Source: Claveliimonas sp034178805 (lineage in GTDB: Bacteria; Bacillota; Clostridia; Lachnospirales; Lachnospiraceae). From it: a DNA stretch of 64,000 nucleotides. Both the position numbers and the translations under genes were made by a program. Shown here piece by piece: positions 34,073-43,568 of the stretch (the stretch's first letter is position 1; the number at the start of each line of letters is the position of its first letter). The stretch spans positions 21,925-85,924 of the forward strand of contig NZ_JBNPMZ010000014.1 in NCBI RefSeq assembly GCF_050314255.1, written 5' to 3'. Below the pieces are notes generated by a model. It was not told where the DNA came from. It saw only the letters and a list, made by a program, of their open reading frames with translations, and searched no databases.

Positions 34073-36247
34073 ATGGGAGTAAAAATTGCGCTTGCGGGTA
34101 ATCCGAACAGTGGAAAGACGACATTGTTTAATGCACTTACCGGTTCCAATCAGTTCGTTGGAAACTGGCCCGGAGTAACGGTTGAAAAGAAAGAAGGTAA
34201 AATCAAAGGATATACGGCGAAAGGAGATGAAGCGGTTCTGGTGGACCTGCCGGGCGTTTATTCTCTGTCACCGTATACCCTGGAAGAAGTAGTATCCAGA
34301 AATTTTCTGTTAGGGGAGAAGCCGGATGCGATTATTAACATTATTGATGGTACGAATTTGGAGAGAAACCTCTATTTGACTACCCAGCTTACGGAGCTTG
34401 GAATTCCGGTCATCATTGCAGTGAATATGATGGATCTGGTGAGAAAGAACGGCGAAGTATTAGATGTGGAACGGCTGGGTAAGGATACCGGATGCAAGGT
34501 GATAGAAATTTCCGCATTAAAAGGCGAGGGAATCGATCAGCTGGCGCAGAGGGCTGTGGTAATCGCAAAAAGCGGCAAAAATGTTCAGCCGGCACACCGT
34601 TTTGAAGGCTGTGTGGAGCATGCGATTGCTCATATCGAAGAAGCAATCTGTGGTCGTGTAGAAGAAAGCATGGAACGATGGTATGCGGTAAAGCTTTTTG
34701 AGCGCGATGCAAAGGTTCAGGAGAGTCTGAAGCTGAATCGGGAATTGCTGGCACATATCGAAGAGGATATTGTAAGCTGCGAGCAGGAGATGGATGACGA
34801 TGCGGAAAGCATTATCACAGGAGAGAGATACAATTATATAGGAAGGATTATTGAAAATTGCTATAAAAAACGTGTAAAGAAACAGATGTCTGTGTCCGAT
34901 AAAATCGACAGCGTTGTGACAAATCGTTTTCTGGCATTGCCGATTTTCGCCCTTGTAATGTTTGTTGTATATTATGTATCTGTTACAACAGTAGGAACGA
35001 TTCTGACGGATTGGACAAATGACACTTTGTTTGGGGAGTGGATACTTCCTTCTGCTCAGGGGGCACTGGAATCCATTGGCTGCGCAGACTGGCTGACAGG
35101 ACTGGTGGTAGACGGTATCATCGGTGGTGTAGGTGCAGTACTTGGTTTCGTGCCGCAGATGCTGGTATTATTTCTCTTCCTGGCGTTTCTGGAAGGGTGT
35201 GGATACATGGCGCGTATTGCATTTATCATGGACAGAATCTTTCGTAAATTCGGTTTATCCGGCAAATCATTCATTCCAATGCTGATTGGTACGGGGTGTG
35301 GCGTTCCGGGAGTTATGGCTTCCAGAACCATTGAAAATGACAGAGACCGTAAGATGACCATTATGACTACAACATTTATTCCCTGTGGTGCGAAACTGCC
35401 GATTATTGCCCTGATTGCAGGGGCACTTTTCGATGGAGCTGCATGGGTAGCGCCGAGTGCATATTTCGTAGGTATTGCAGCGATTATCTGTTCCGGTATC
35501 ATTTTAAAGAAGACGAAGATGTTTGCAGGAGATCCGGCACCGTTCGTCATGGAGCTTCCGGCATATCATCTGCCGACGGTTGGAAATGTACTCAGAAGTA
35601 CCTGGGAACGGGGCTGGTCATTTATTAAGAAAGCCGGAACAATCATTCTTCTTTCCACCATCTTCGTATGGTTCGCCCAGAGCTTCGGAGTGGAAAACGG
35701 AAGCTTTGGTATGGTAGAAGATATGAATCACAGCATCCTGGCCTCTATCGGTTCTGCTGTTGCGTGGATTTTTGCTCCGCTTGGCTGGGGAGACTGGAAA
35801 GCAGCAGTGGCAGCGATTACGGGACTGGTTGCAAAAGAAAATGTTGTTGGTACGTTCGGTATCCTGTATGGATTTGGAGAAGTTGCAGAAGATGGGGCAG
35901 AGATCTGGGGATCCCTTGCAGGAGCAATGACTCCGATTGCAGCGTATTCCTTCCTGGTATTCAATCTGCTCTGTGCACCGTGCTTTGCGGCCATGGGAGC
36001 AATCAGGCGTGAGATGAACAATGCAAAATGGTTCTGGTTTGCAATTGGATATCAGACACTGTTCGCTTATGTGGTTTCTCTCTGTGTATATCAGATTGGA
36101 AACGTAATTACGACGGGATCAGTAGGAATTGGAACGGTTGCGGCAGTGATTTGTATAATCGGATTTTTGTATCTGCTGCTGCGCCCTTACAAAGAAAATC
36201 AGAGCCTGACAGTACCAAAGAGTATTGCAGGGAAAGTAAGAGCTTAA
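34073..36247 (+). CDS. feoB: Ferrous iron transporter FeoB
   Basis: A 724-residue Fe2+ transporter: N-terminal G domain (GNPNSGKTTLFNALTG, DLPGVYSLSPYT, NMMD), a helical GDI region, then about eight or more membrane helices with the two Gate motifs. The conserved Cys sites are in MLIGTGCGVPGVMASRT and TTFIPCGAKLPI. ATGs at 34067 and 34073 compete; 34073 starts MGVKIALAGNPN and has GAGG six bases upstream. The gene appears intact. A Cys-rich 45-residue protein follows. Confidence 0.95.
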   Translation: MGVKIALAGNPNSGKTTLFNALTGSNQFVGNWPGVTVEKKEGKIKGYTAKGDEAVLVDLPGVYSLSPYTLEEVVSRNFLLGEKPDAIINIIDGTNLERNLYLTTQLTELGIPVIIAVNMMDLVRKNGEVLDVERLGKDTGCKVIEISALKGEGIDQLAQRAVVIAKSGKNVQPAHRFEGCVEHAIAHIEEAICGRVEESMERWYAVKLFERDAKVQESLKLNRELLAHIEEDIVSCEQEMDDDAESIITGERYNYIGRIIENCYKKRVKKQMSVSDKIDSVVTNRFLALPIFALVMFVVYYVSVTTVGTILTDWTNDTLFGEWILPSAQGALESIGCADWLTGLVVDGIIGGVGAVLGFVPQMLVLFLFLAFLEGCGYMARIAFIMDRIFRKFGLSGKSFIPMLIGTGCGVPGVMASRTIENDRDRKMTIMTTTFIPCGAKLPIIALIAGALFDGAAWVAPSAYFVGIAAIICSGIILKKTKMFAGDPAPFVMELPAYHLPTVGNVLRSTWERGWSFIKKAGTIILLSTIFVWFAQSFGVENGSFGMVEDMNHSILASIGSAVAWIFAPLGWGDWKAAVAAITGLVAKENVVGTFGILYGFGEVAEDGAEIWGSLAGAMTPIAAYSFLVFNLLCAPCFAAMGAIRREMNNAKWFWFAIGYQTLFAYVVSLCVYQIGNVITTGSVGIGTVAAVICIIGFLYLLLRPYKENQSLTVPKSIAGKVRA

Positions 36248-36282
36248 TGGACGGAAAGTTTTGAAATGGGAGGTATGAACTT

Positions 36283-36420
36283 ATGGGAACAGCAATTGTG
36301 CTTGTAATACTTGCAGGTGTTTTAGGAATCATCATCCGTAGTGTGGTAAAAGATAAAAAGGCAGGGAAATCCCTGCAGTGCGGACAGGATTGTAAACACT
36401 GCAGCGGACATTGTCATTAA
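36283..36420 (+). CDS. FeoB-associated Cys-rich membrane protein
   Basis: A 45-residue protein: an N-terminal membrane helix (GTAIVLVILAGVLGIIIRSV) followed by a basic stretch and the Cys/His tail CGQDCKHCSGHCH. This is the small FeoB-associated cysteine-rich protein commonly found directly after feoB in Clostridia; it may help load or shield iron at the membrane. GGGAGG lies nine bases before ATG 36283; the nearer ATG at 36275 is out of frame and too close. Confidence 0.9.
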   Translation: MGTAIVLVILAGVLGIIIRSVVKDKKAGKSLQCGQDCKHCSGHCH

Positions 36421-36437
36421 GGTACCGAGGTGGTGAC

Positions 36438-36683
36438 ATGCAAAAAGACGTGATCATAGCACGACTTAGAAAAAATGGATTTCGGATTACGAAGCAGCGG
36501 GAACTATTGATAGATATTATTCTGGAAGGAAATATTTCCTGCTGCAAAGAGGTCTATGTCCTTGCACATAAAAAAGATCCGGGAATCGGAATAGCCACCG
36601 TATATCGAACGATGGATGCTCTGGAGCAGATTGGAGTGCTGGAACGAAAAATCGTATTTCAATTACGGAGCTTTTCAAACTGA
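36438..36683 (+). pseudogene. Fur family regulator, C-terminal half missing
   Basis: An 81-residue protein holding only the winged-helix domain of Fur (LRKNGFRITKQRELLIDIIL, ISCCKEVYVLAHKKDPGIG, IATVYRTMDALEQIGVLERK). The dimerisation and metal-binding half (HHHx-Cys regions) is absent; the family is usually 130-150 residues. After VFQL the reading runs into a terminator, so a deletion has joined the gene to its terminator. It may still bind DNA as a monomer, but normal regulation is unlikely. GAGGTGG precedes ATG 36438. Confidence 0.82.
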
Positions 36684-36713
36684 GTTAAGGCCCGGTTTGA
36701 AAGGCTCCTTTTT
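36667..36713 (+). terminator. Terminator overlapping the truncated fur end
   Basis: GGAGC plus TTTCAAAC (36667-36680) pairs with GTTTGAAA plus GGCTCC (36695-36708), followed by TTTTT. The 5' arm is coding sequence of the truncated fur frame. Confidence 0.85.
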
Positions 36714-36752
36714 ATACGTCATCTATTTTTGAAAGGAAAAAGGTTAACATTT

Positions 36753-37160
36753 ATGAATAAAAAACCGTTAAGAATTTTGTGGATTATTTTAGGATTTTTA
36801 TGTCTGGGGCTGGGTACGATCGGAATCATACTTCCGATTTTACCGACTGTCCCATTTTATATGGCGACGGTATTTTGGTTTGCCAGGAGTTCTTCCAGAT
36901 TACATGAATGGTTTATTGGAACAAAATTGTATGAGAAACATTTGGACAGCTTTGTAAAGAGGAGGGCAATGACGGCGGGTACGAAGCTGCGTATTTCCGG
37001 TATGGTGACAGCAATGATGGCTATCAGTTTTCTGTGTATGAAGAATGCGCCGATAGGAAGAGCCTGCCTTACGATTGTGTGGATCTGGCATCTCTGGTAT
37101 TTTTTCCGGAGAGTAAAGACAGTGAAACCGGATGGAAATTTTTCTGAATGTATGGAGTAA
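36753..37160 (+). CDS. DUF454 (YbaN) family membrane protein
   Basis: A 135-residue inner membrane protein with three to four helices and the family core GLGTIGIILPILPTVPF, then FARSS-RLHEWF and a C-terminal pair of helices. The frame opens at a TTG at 36729, but ATG 36753 is the likely start, with AAAAAGG upstream. DUF454 genes often sit near iron or heme functions; the role is unknown. Next is a broken ABC exporter gene, 21 bp on. Confidence 0.87.
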   Translation: MNKKPLRILWIILGFLCLGLGTIGIILPILPTVPFYMATVFWFARSSSRLHEWFIGTKLYEKHLDSFVKRRAMTAGTKLRISGMVTAMMAISFLCMKNAPIGRACLTIVWIWHLWYFFRRVKTVKPDGNFSECME

Positions 37161-37181
37161 AAAAGTAGATAGGATAGATTT

Positions 37182-38677
37182 ATGATTAGGACAAGACTGA
37201 TGGGACTCTTATCCCACGCAAAAAAATATATTGTATATACGGTTCTGTGGCAGTGGACAGCGCTGCTGTCACAGATACTGGCAGTTTTTGTTATTGCGGA
37301 ATTGCTCGAAAGGGTGATGTATCGCACATTGACGATGCAGGTCATTTGGCGCACTTCACTGATTCTGATGCTGATGGTTGCTATACGTTTTATCTGTGAG
37401 AGGATGGCAACGAAATCTTCCTATCTGGCATGTGTGGATGTGAAAAGGATTCTGCGTGAGAAGATTTATGAGAAAATGTTAAAGCTTGGAGCTTCTTACC
37501 GGGAGAGTGTGTCATCTTCGGAAGTGGTTCAGGTTTCCGTTGAGGGAGTGGAACAGTTGGAGACCTATTTTGGAAAATATCTTCCTCAGTTGTTCTACAG
37601 TTTACTCGCGCCGATTACGTTGTTCGTCATTCTGTGCAGAGTAAGTCTCAAAGCAAGTGCAATCCTCCTCATTTGTGTACCATTAATTCCTATTTCGATC
37701 ATCGTGGTACAGAAAATTGCAAAGAAACTATTGAATAAATATTGGAGTATTTACACTGGATTAGGAGATTCTTTCCTTGAAAATCTGCAGGGACTTACCA
37801 CGCTGAAAATCTACCAAGCGGATGGAAAGAAAGCGGAAGAGATGGATCTGGAGTCCCAGAATTTCCGCAGGATTACTATGAAGGTTCTGACCATGCAGCT
37901 TAATTCCACCAGTGTAATGGATATTATTGCGTATGGTGGAGCAGCGATTGGAATGGCAATTGCAGTGACTGATTTTTTAAAAGGAAATCTTACTGTATCG
38001 GGAACTCTGTGCGTTGTTTTGCTGGCAAGTGAATTTTTTCTGCCTCTCAGACTGCTTGGTTCGTTTTTCCATATCGCCATGAATGGAATGGCAGCCAGTG
38101 ATAAGATTTTTTATATTCTGGATTTGCCGGAACCAAAATGTGGAGAAAGGACACTGCCGGAAGAACCACTTGATATTTCGTTAAAAAATGTCCATTTCTC
38201 TTATGAGGAAGGCAGAGAAATATTAAGAGGAATTGATATGGATCTGCCAACTGGGAGTTTTGTCTCTCTTGTGGGAGAATCCGGGTGTGGTAAGAGTACA
38301 GTTGCAGGACTTCTGGCTGGAAAAAACAGGGGATTTAGAGTGTGTGCTTAAAAAAGTAAACCTGTGGGAATTTCTGAAGTCGCAGGAAGGGCTTCAGACG
38401 AAATTACAGGAAAAAGCAGGCAACCAGCAATATTGATGTGGAAAGTGAAGAAATGATCATGGATGTGATTCACGAACTGTCAAAGAAAAAAATGGTCTTG
38501 CTGATTTCTCACAGACTGGCAAATGTTGTGAAATCTGACTGTATCTATTTCCTGAAAGACGGGGAAATCAGGGAAAAAGGGAAGCATAATGAGCTGATGG
38601 AAAAGGATGGTGCATACAAATTTCTGTATGAAAGTCAGATGAAGCTGGAAAATTACGGGGAGGAGGGGGCTGCATGA
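37182..38677 (+). pseudogene. ABC exporter half (CydD-like), inactivated by two deletions
   Basis: The transmembrane domain (about 330 residues) and Walker A (VGESGCGKSTVAGLLAG) are intact in one frame, which then stops at 38351. The matching ATPase resumes in the second frame (LKKVNLWEFLKSQEGL, to about 38425) and again in the third (TSNIDVESEEMIMDVIHEL to the end). The Q-loop, LSGGQ signature and Walker B are missing between the pieces. Two separate frame-changing deletions therefore lie near 38325-38335 and 38420-38430. The last stop overlaps the start of the intact partner gene. Confidence 0.88.
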
Positions 38678-40359
38678 GAGGAGAAAACAAAAGGAGAAGT
38701 GCATTGGTAATTATGGGGAGTCTGATCGGGCTGGTAAAACCGCTGTTTCACATAATGCTGGCGGCGATTATACTTGGAACAACAGGATACTTATGTGCGA
38801 TCTTTCTCACCATTCTTGCCGGTCAGGCCATTATAAATCATTTTGTTGCAGATACGGATATTCCAGTGAAGACAATCCTTACGGTAATGATTGTGATTGC
38901 AGTTCTCAGAGGGATCCTTCATTATGCAGAGCAATATTGTAACCACTTTATTGCGTTTAAATTATTGGCAATCATCCGACACAAGGTATTTGCGGCACTC
39001 AGGAAATTGTGTCCGGCAAAGCTGGAAGGGCGGGATAAAGGAAATCTGATTTCGATTATAACAACTGATATTGAATTGTTAGAAGTGTTCTATGCACATA
39101 CCATTTCCCCGATTGCCATTGCGGTGCTGACTTCGCTGATTATGGTGATTTTTATTGGGAGATACCATGTTTTGGCCGGACTTTTGGCTCTAGCAGCATA
39201 TCTGATCGTAGGAGTGGCAATCCCATTGTGGAACGGGCGAAAAGGCGGAGAGAAGGGAATGGAGTTCAGGACTGGTTTTGGAGAACTGAATAGTTTTGTA
39301 TTGGATTCTCTCAGAGGACTGGATGAAACGATTCAGTACGGGCAGGGTGAAGTCAGAAAAAAGCAAATGTCTCTTCGTTCTGAAAAACTTACAGGTATAC
39401 AGGAAGATTTAAGCAGAATAGAGGGATTCCAGAGAGCAATAACGAATCTGGTGATTTTACTTGCCTCCTTTGGAATGCTGGCATTGTGTATCGGATTAAA
39501 TTTAAAAGGCGAAATGGGATTCGAAGGAATACTGATCTGTACGATTGCCATGATGGGGTCTTTTGGGCCGGTGGTTGCATTGTCCAGTTTATCTAATAAT
39601 CTTAATCAGACCCTGGCAAGCGGAGAGCGTGTATTGTCACTTCTGGAAGAAAGTCCATTGGTGGAAGAAATTCCAGGAAATATTGGTGTGAAAGAGAATC
39701 AGGCAAACTTTGAAGGAGCCGCGGTAGAACGTGTGTCTTTTGCTTACGAAGAGGAAACTATTTTGGATGATTATTCTATTCAACTGGAGTCTGGTAAGAT
39801 TACAGGAATTCACGGAGTAAGTGGTTCTGGGAAATCAACACTGTTGAAACTTCTTATGCGGTTCTGGGATGTGAATCAGGGCAGAATTGTCGTAGATGAC
39901 TGGGATGTGCGGGAAACACCGACCGGGCATCTGCGCGACATGGAAAGTTATGTTACACAGGAAACGCATCTGTTCCATAATTCTATTGCAGAAAATATTG
40001 CAGTCGGAAAGCCCGGAGCATCCATGGAAGAGATTATAGAGGCAGCAAAAAAAGCCTCTATCCATGATTTTATCATGACATTGCCGGATGGATATGATAC
40101 GGAAGTAGGGGAATTGGGAGATACCCTTTCTGGTGGTGAGAGGCAGAGAATCGGAATAGCAAGGGCATTTCTGCATGATGCACCGCTGATTCTGCTGGAT
40201 GAACCGACCAGTAATCTGGATTCGTTGAATGAAGGAATTATTCTGAAATCGCTGCGGGAAGCGGCGAAGAAGAAAACGGTGGTTCTGGTTTCCCATAGAA
40301 AATCCACAATGAATGTGGCAGATGTAGTATATGAGATGAAGAATGGGCGGAGCTCGTAA
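38674..40359 (+). CDS. ABC exporter half (CydC-like), intact
   Basis: A 561-residue fused transmembrane-ATPase protein: five to six helices in residues 20-280, then Walker A GVSGSGKSTLLKLL, signature LSGGERQRIGIARAFL, Walker B LILLDEPTSNLD and H-loop VLVSHRKS. It is coupled to the pseudogene upstream by a 4-bp overlap, so the natural transporter was a heterodimer. Alone it might act as a homodimer or be useless. Substrate unknown (lipid, peptide or thiol exporters all fit). Confidence 0.88.
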   Translation: MRGENKRRSALVIMGSLIGLVKPLFHIMLAAIILGTTGYLCAIFLTILAGQAIINHFVADTDIPVKTILTVMIVIAVLRGILHYAEQYCNHFIAFKLLAIIRHKVFAALRKLCPAKLEGRDKGNLISIITTDIELLEVFYAHTISPIAIAVLTSLIMVIFIGRYHVLAGLLALAAYLIVGVAIPLWNGRKGGEKGMEFRTGFGELNSFVLDSLRGLDETIQYGQGEVRKKQMSLRSEKLTGIQEDLSRIEGFQRAITNLVILLASFGMLALCIGLNLKGEMGFEGILICTIAMMGSFGPVVALSSLSNNLNQTLASGERVLSLLEESPLVEEIPGNIGVKENQANFEGAAVERVSFAYEEETILDDYSIQLESGKITGIHGVSGSGKSTLLKLLMRFWDVNQGRIVVDDWDVRETPTGHLRDMESYVTQETHLFHNSIAENIAVGKPGASMEEIIEAAKKASIHDFIMTLPDGYDTEVGELGDTLSGGERQRIGIARAFLHDAPLILLDEPTSNLDSLNEGIILKSLREAAKKKTVVLVSHRKSTMNVADVVYEMKNGRSS

Positions 40360-40424
40360 AGGGAAATGAAGCAGCAGATACATGATATTTTGACAGAAGT
40401 TACCGTAGAACTACAGATTGATAT

Positions 40425-40452
40425 TTGCCTATTGTTGTATTTGTGTTATAAT
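40425..40452 (+). promoter_or_regulatory. Promoter of glgA
   Basis: TTGCCT (40425-40430), 16-bp spacer, TATAAT (40447-40452), about 70 bp before the glgA start. Confidence 0.65.
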
Positions 40453-40523
40453 ATTTAAGAAGTGATTATTTGAGAGTAAATATCATAGTAAATGTTGAAA
40501 TATTGTAATTTGGGAGGTATAAG

Positions 40524-42503
40524 ATGGCAAGAAAACAAGCTACCAAAACTACCGCTGAGAAGAAAACTCCGGCAAAAAAGACGACAGCGAGAACTACAGC
40601 AAAGACGGCAACAAAAGCTGCTGCAAAGCCACAGGCAGAAGCGGCTCAGGAAGTAAAAGCAGAAGAGCCGAAAGCAGAGGCTGTGAAAGAGGAAGCGAAG
40701 GAAGCAGCAAAAACAACAAAAACAGCATCTAAGACCACAGCGAAAACAACTGCGAAAAAAACCACGAAAGCAGCGACAAAGACAACTGCAAAGACGACTG
40801 CAAAAAAAGCTGCACCGAAGGCAGAGCCTGTGGAAGAAGTGAAAGCAGAAGAGCCAAAGGTTGAGGTTGCCCAGGAAGTGAAGGCAGAAGAGCCGAAGGT
40901 TGAGGCTGCCCAGGAAGTGAAAGCAGAAGAGCCGAAGGTTGAGGTTGCTGCAGAGGTAAAAGTAGAAGAGCCACAGGCAGAGCCTGCTGAGGAAGTGAAA
41001 GCTGAGGAACCGGAGATTGTAGAAGAGCCGGAATATGAAGTATATACGACTCCAAGAAGAAGTGTTGCTTTTATTGGATCTGAGTGTTATCCGTTTGTTA
41101 AGACCGGTGGTTTGGGAGATGTTATGTATGCGCTTCCGAAGGCCCTGGTAAAACAGAATTGTGATGTAAAGGTCATCCTTCCGCGTTATAAATGCATTCC
41201 ATGGGAATATCAGCAGAAAATGGTATACAGAGGTTCCTTTGAGATGAATTTATGCTCAGACGGACGATCTTTCTATGTGGGAATTATGGAATATGTCTGG
41301 GATGGCGTTGTGTATGACTTTATTGATAATGAAGAATTTTTCAGCAGCGGAAATCCGTATACAAACCTGATTGATGATATTCCGAAATACTGCTATTTTG
41401 CAAAGGCAGCATTGTCAGCATTGAGTTATATGAACTGGGTTCCGGATATCATTCATTGTCATGACTGGCAGGCAGCGCTTGTGCCGGTATATTTGAGAAC
41501 ACTGTTCGAGGAATCCAAACTGACCGCTGCTAAGACGATCCTGACAATCCACAATTTACGTTTCCAGGGAATTTATAATATTCCAACACTGAAATACTGG
41601 ACAGGTCTGCCGGATTATGTGTTTAATAAAGATGCCTTAAAGGTAAGTTATAATGATGCGAACATGTTAAAGGGTGGTTTGACATATTCTAATGTGATTA
41701 CTACGGTTAGTCATACTTATGCCGGTGAGATTCAGACAGATTATTATGGAGAAGGACTGGATGCTCACTTAAGATACCATTCCGGTAAACTGAGAGGTAT
41801 TGTAAACGGTATTGATTATGATATCTGGAATACTGCTACAGACTCCAGACTTTTTGAGAATTATGACATCACCAACGTGCTGGAGAAGAAGAGAGTGAAT
41901 AAGCGCAAACTCCAGGAGGAGCTTGGTCTTGTCCAGGATGATCATAAATTTGTGATCGGATTAATTTCCAGACTGACTAATCAGAAAGGACTGGATCTGG
42001 TAAATCAGATTCTTCCGCAGATTATGGACGAGCATACGCAGGTTGTAATACTGGGTACAGGTGATGATGTCTATGAGAATTCCTTCCGGTATTATGAAAA
42101 TGCTTATAAAGGAAATGTATGCTCTAACATTATGTATGATGAGACGAGAGCTCACAAAATCTATGCAGGTGCAGATGCATTCTTAGTACCTTCGCAGTTC
42201 GAGCCTTGCGGACTGACCCAGTTAATTGCTATGCATTACGGTACAATACCGATTGTTCGTGAGACAGGTGGATTGAAAGATACGGTAGAGCCATATAACA
42301 TGTTCTACAATACAGGTAATGGTTTTACCTTTGACCGCTATGAGGCAGGATTGTTGTTAGATGCAATTAACAGAGCAAAGACATTATTCTTTACAGATCG
42401 CTGGCATTGGGATGAGATGGTTCAGAGAGATATGGACAAGAACTTCTCATGGGATAATGCTGCAAAACAGTATAAAGATTTATACCTGGAATTAACCTGG
42501 TAA
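40524..42503 (+). CDS. glgA: Glycogen synthase with a histone-H1-like N-terminal tail
   Basis: GT5 glycogen synthase adds glucose from ADP-glucose (usual bacterial donor) to glycogen. Residues 179-659 are a normal synthase: VAFIGSECYPFVKTGGLGD (donor-binding KTGGL), HCHDWQAALVP, TIHNLRFQG, GLISRLTNQKGLDL and VPSQFEPCGLTQ (Glu motif). Residues 1-177 are an extra low-complexity tail. Its first part is Lys/Ala/Thr-rich (TAKKTTKAATKTTAK), like histone H1 tails. The second part is five 13-residue repeats around VKAEEPKVE. The frame is continuous, with GGGAGG before the ATG at the tail's start, so the tail is part of the protein. Confidence 0.93.
   Translation: MARKQATKTTAEKKTPAKKTTARTTAKTATKAAAKPQAEAAQEVKAEEPKAEAVKEEAKEAAKTTKTASKTTAKTTAKKTTKAATKTTAKTTAKKAAPKAEPVEEVKAEEPKVEVAQEVKAEEPKVEAAQEVKAEEPKVEVAAEVKVEEPQAEPAEEVKAEEPEIVEEPEYEVYTTPRRSVAFIGSECYPFVKTGGLGDVMYALPKALVKQNCDVKVILPRYKCIPWEYQQKMVYRGSFEMNLCSDGRSFYVGIMEYVWDGVVYDFIDNEEFFSSGNPYTNLIDDIPKYCYFAKAALSALSYMNWVPDIIHCHDWQAALVPVYLRTLFEESKLTAAKTILTIHNLRFQGIYNIPTLKYWTGLPDYVFNKDALKVSYNDANMLKGGLTYSNVITTVSHTYAGEIQTDYYGEGLDAHLRYHSGKLRGIVNGIDYDIWNTATDSRLFENYDITNVLEKKRVNKRKLQEELGLVQDDHKFVIGLISRLTNQKGLDLVNQILPQIMDEHTQVVILGTGDDVYENSFRYYENAYKGNVCSNIMYDETRAHKIYAGADAFLVPSQFEPCGLTQLIAMHYGTIPIVRETGGLKDTVEPYNMFYNTGNGFTFDRYEAGLLLDAINRAKTLFFTDRWHWDEMVQRDMDKNFSWDNAAKQYKDLYLELTW
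40836..41030 (+). repeat. Five tandem 39-bp coding repeats in glgA
   Basis: Units begin at 40836, 40875, 40914, 40953 and 40992, exactly 39 bp apart, each opening with GA(A/G)GT(G/A)AAAG and encoding a 13-residue block such as EVKAEEPKVEVAQ. A related single block lies earlier (about 40646). The regular period makes copy-number change by slippage likely. Confidence 0.85.
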
Positions 42504-42612
42504 GAGGATAGAGAGATGGGCTGGTACGAAAGTGCCAGCCTGTTTTTGAATATGATAAATGAATTAAAAAATAAGAATAATTAATGGATATTAAGCAGAT
42601 TAGGAGGATATT

Positions 42613-43224
42613 ATGACACAATATGAGAGAATGGTGGCTGGGCTGCTCTATGATCCCGGAGATAAAGATATAATGAAAGAACAGGTACCATATCAGGATA
42701 TGCTCTGGGAGTTTAATCAGTTGAAGCCTTCGGATTATGAGAAAAAGGAACGCTACATGAAGGAGGTTTTTGCGGAATGTGGAGAAAATTGCTATATTGA
42801 ACTGCCGTTCCATGCAAACTGGGGAGGTCATCATGTCCATTTCGGTTCTGGAATTTATGCTAATTCGAATCTGACAATGGTTGATGACGGTCACATCTAT
42901 GTGGGTGATAAAGTAATGTTCGGACCAAATGTTACGGTTGCAACGGCTAATCATCCGATTAATGAAGAATTGCGGGGCAGGGCACTCCAGTATAATAAAG
43001 ATGTTTACATCGGCGAAAATGTCTGGATTGATGCGAACGTTGTCATTGTTCCGGGTGTTCACATTGGGAAAAATACGGTAATCGGTGCGGGAAGTGTTGT
43101 GACAAAGGATATTCCGGATAATGTTGTGGCAGTGGGTAATCCATGCCGTGTATTAAGAAACGTCGGTGAACATGACAAAGAATTCTTTTATAAAAATGAA
43201 CGGATTGATTGGGATAATCTATAG
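42613..43224 (+). CDS. Sugar O-acetyltransferase (LacA/Maa type)
   Basis: A 203-residue acetyl-CoA-dependent transferase with a left-handed beta helix. Seen: N-terminal helical cap (MVAGLLYDPGDKDI), NWGGHHVHFGSGIYANSNL, VTVATANHPIN containing the catalytic His, VWIDANVVIVPGVHIGKN and AVGNPCRVLR. The acceptor is maltose, galactoside or a similar sugar. GGAGGATATT precedes the ATG. Confidence 0.93.
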   Translation: MTQYERMVAGLLYDPGDKDIMKEQVPYQDMLWEFNQLKPSDYEKKERYMKEVFAECGENCYIELPFHANWGGHHVHFGSGIYANSNLTMVDDGHIYVGDKVMFGPNVTVATANHPINEELRGRALQYNKDVYIGENVWIDANVVIVPGVHIGKNTVIGAGSVVTKDIPDNVVAVGNPCRVLRNVGEHDKEFFYKNERIDWDNL

Positions 43225-43254
43225 AGATCCTTTTTTGCATTATATAAATCCTGT

Positions 43255-43286
43255 GTGGAGAGAAGCCATAAAAGGCTACTCTCCAC
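43255..43286. terminator. Shared hairpin between convergent genes
   Basis: GTGGAGAG (43255-43262) pairs with CTCTCCAC (43279-43286), extended by AGCC/GGCT inside. It contains the stop codon of the minus-strand small gene. T runs are weak on both sides. Confidence 0.6.
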
Positions 43287-43488
43287 CGGGACCGTCACGA
43301 CGAGGAACTTCGTCGGGTGATACATTTTTTGTTTTGGGTAAATCAATATCGGGAATGTTGTCATCGTCATAAACATTTGTGGCAGGTTTTTTTGAAGGTG
43401 GCAGTGGGGAATCACGGTAAACCAAAGATTCGCGGCTCCCTTCGTAGGCATCTTTTGTCTGAGTATAATCTGCTAATTTTTCTTTCAT
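43276..43488 (-). CDS. Small acidic, proline-rich hypothetical protein
   Basis: A 70-residue protein starting MKEKLADYTQTKDAYEG, then PLPPSKKPATNVYDDD, and ending RRDGPGGE. It is hydrophilic and probably disordered, without membrane helix or signal. AAAGGAG lies nine bases before the ATG at 43488, which supports translation; the ATG six bases earlier is too close. The biased composition and good RBS argue that it is real, although I recognise no domain. Confidence 0.65.
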   Translation of the reverse strand: MKEKLADYTQTKDAYEGSRESLVYRDSPLPPSKKPATNVYDDDNIPDIDLPKTKNVSPDEVPRRDGPGGE

Positions 43489-43568
43489 ACGCATGTACTC
43501 CTTTCGGCTATAGAATGTGCATGTATAAGAAAAATATGTATAAATAATTCTAATAAAAGAGGAACGTT

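Noticed and set aside
40729..41055. 108-residue Leu/Pro/Gln-rich frame on the minus strand
   Set aside because: Mirror of the low-complexity glgA tail repeats.
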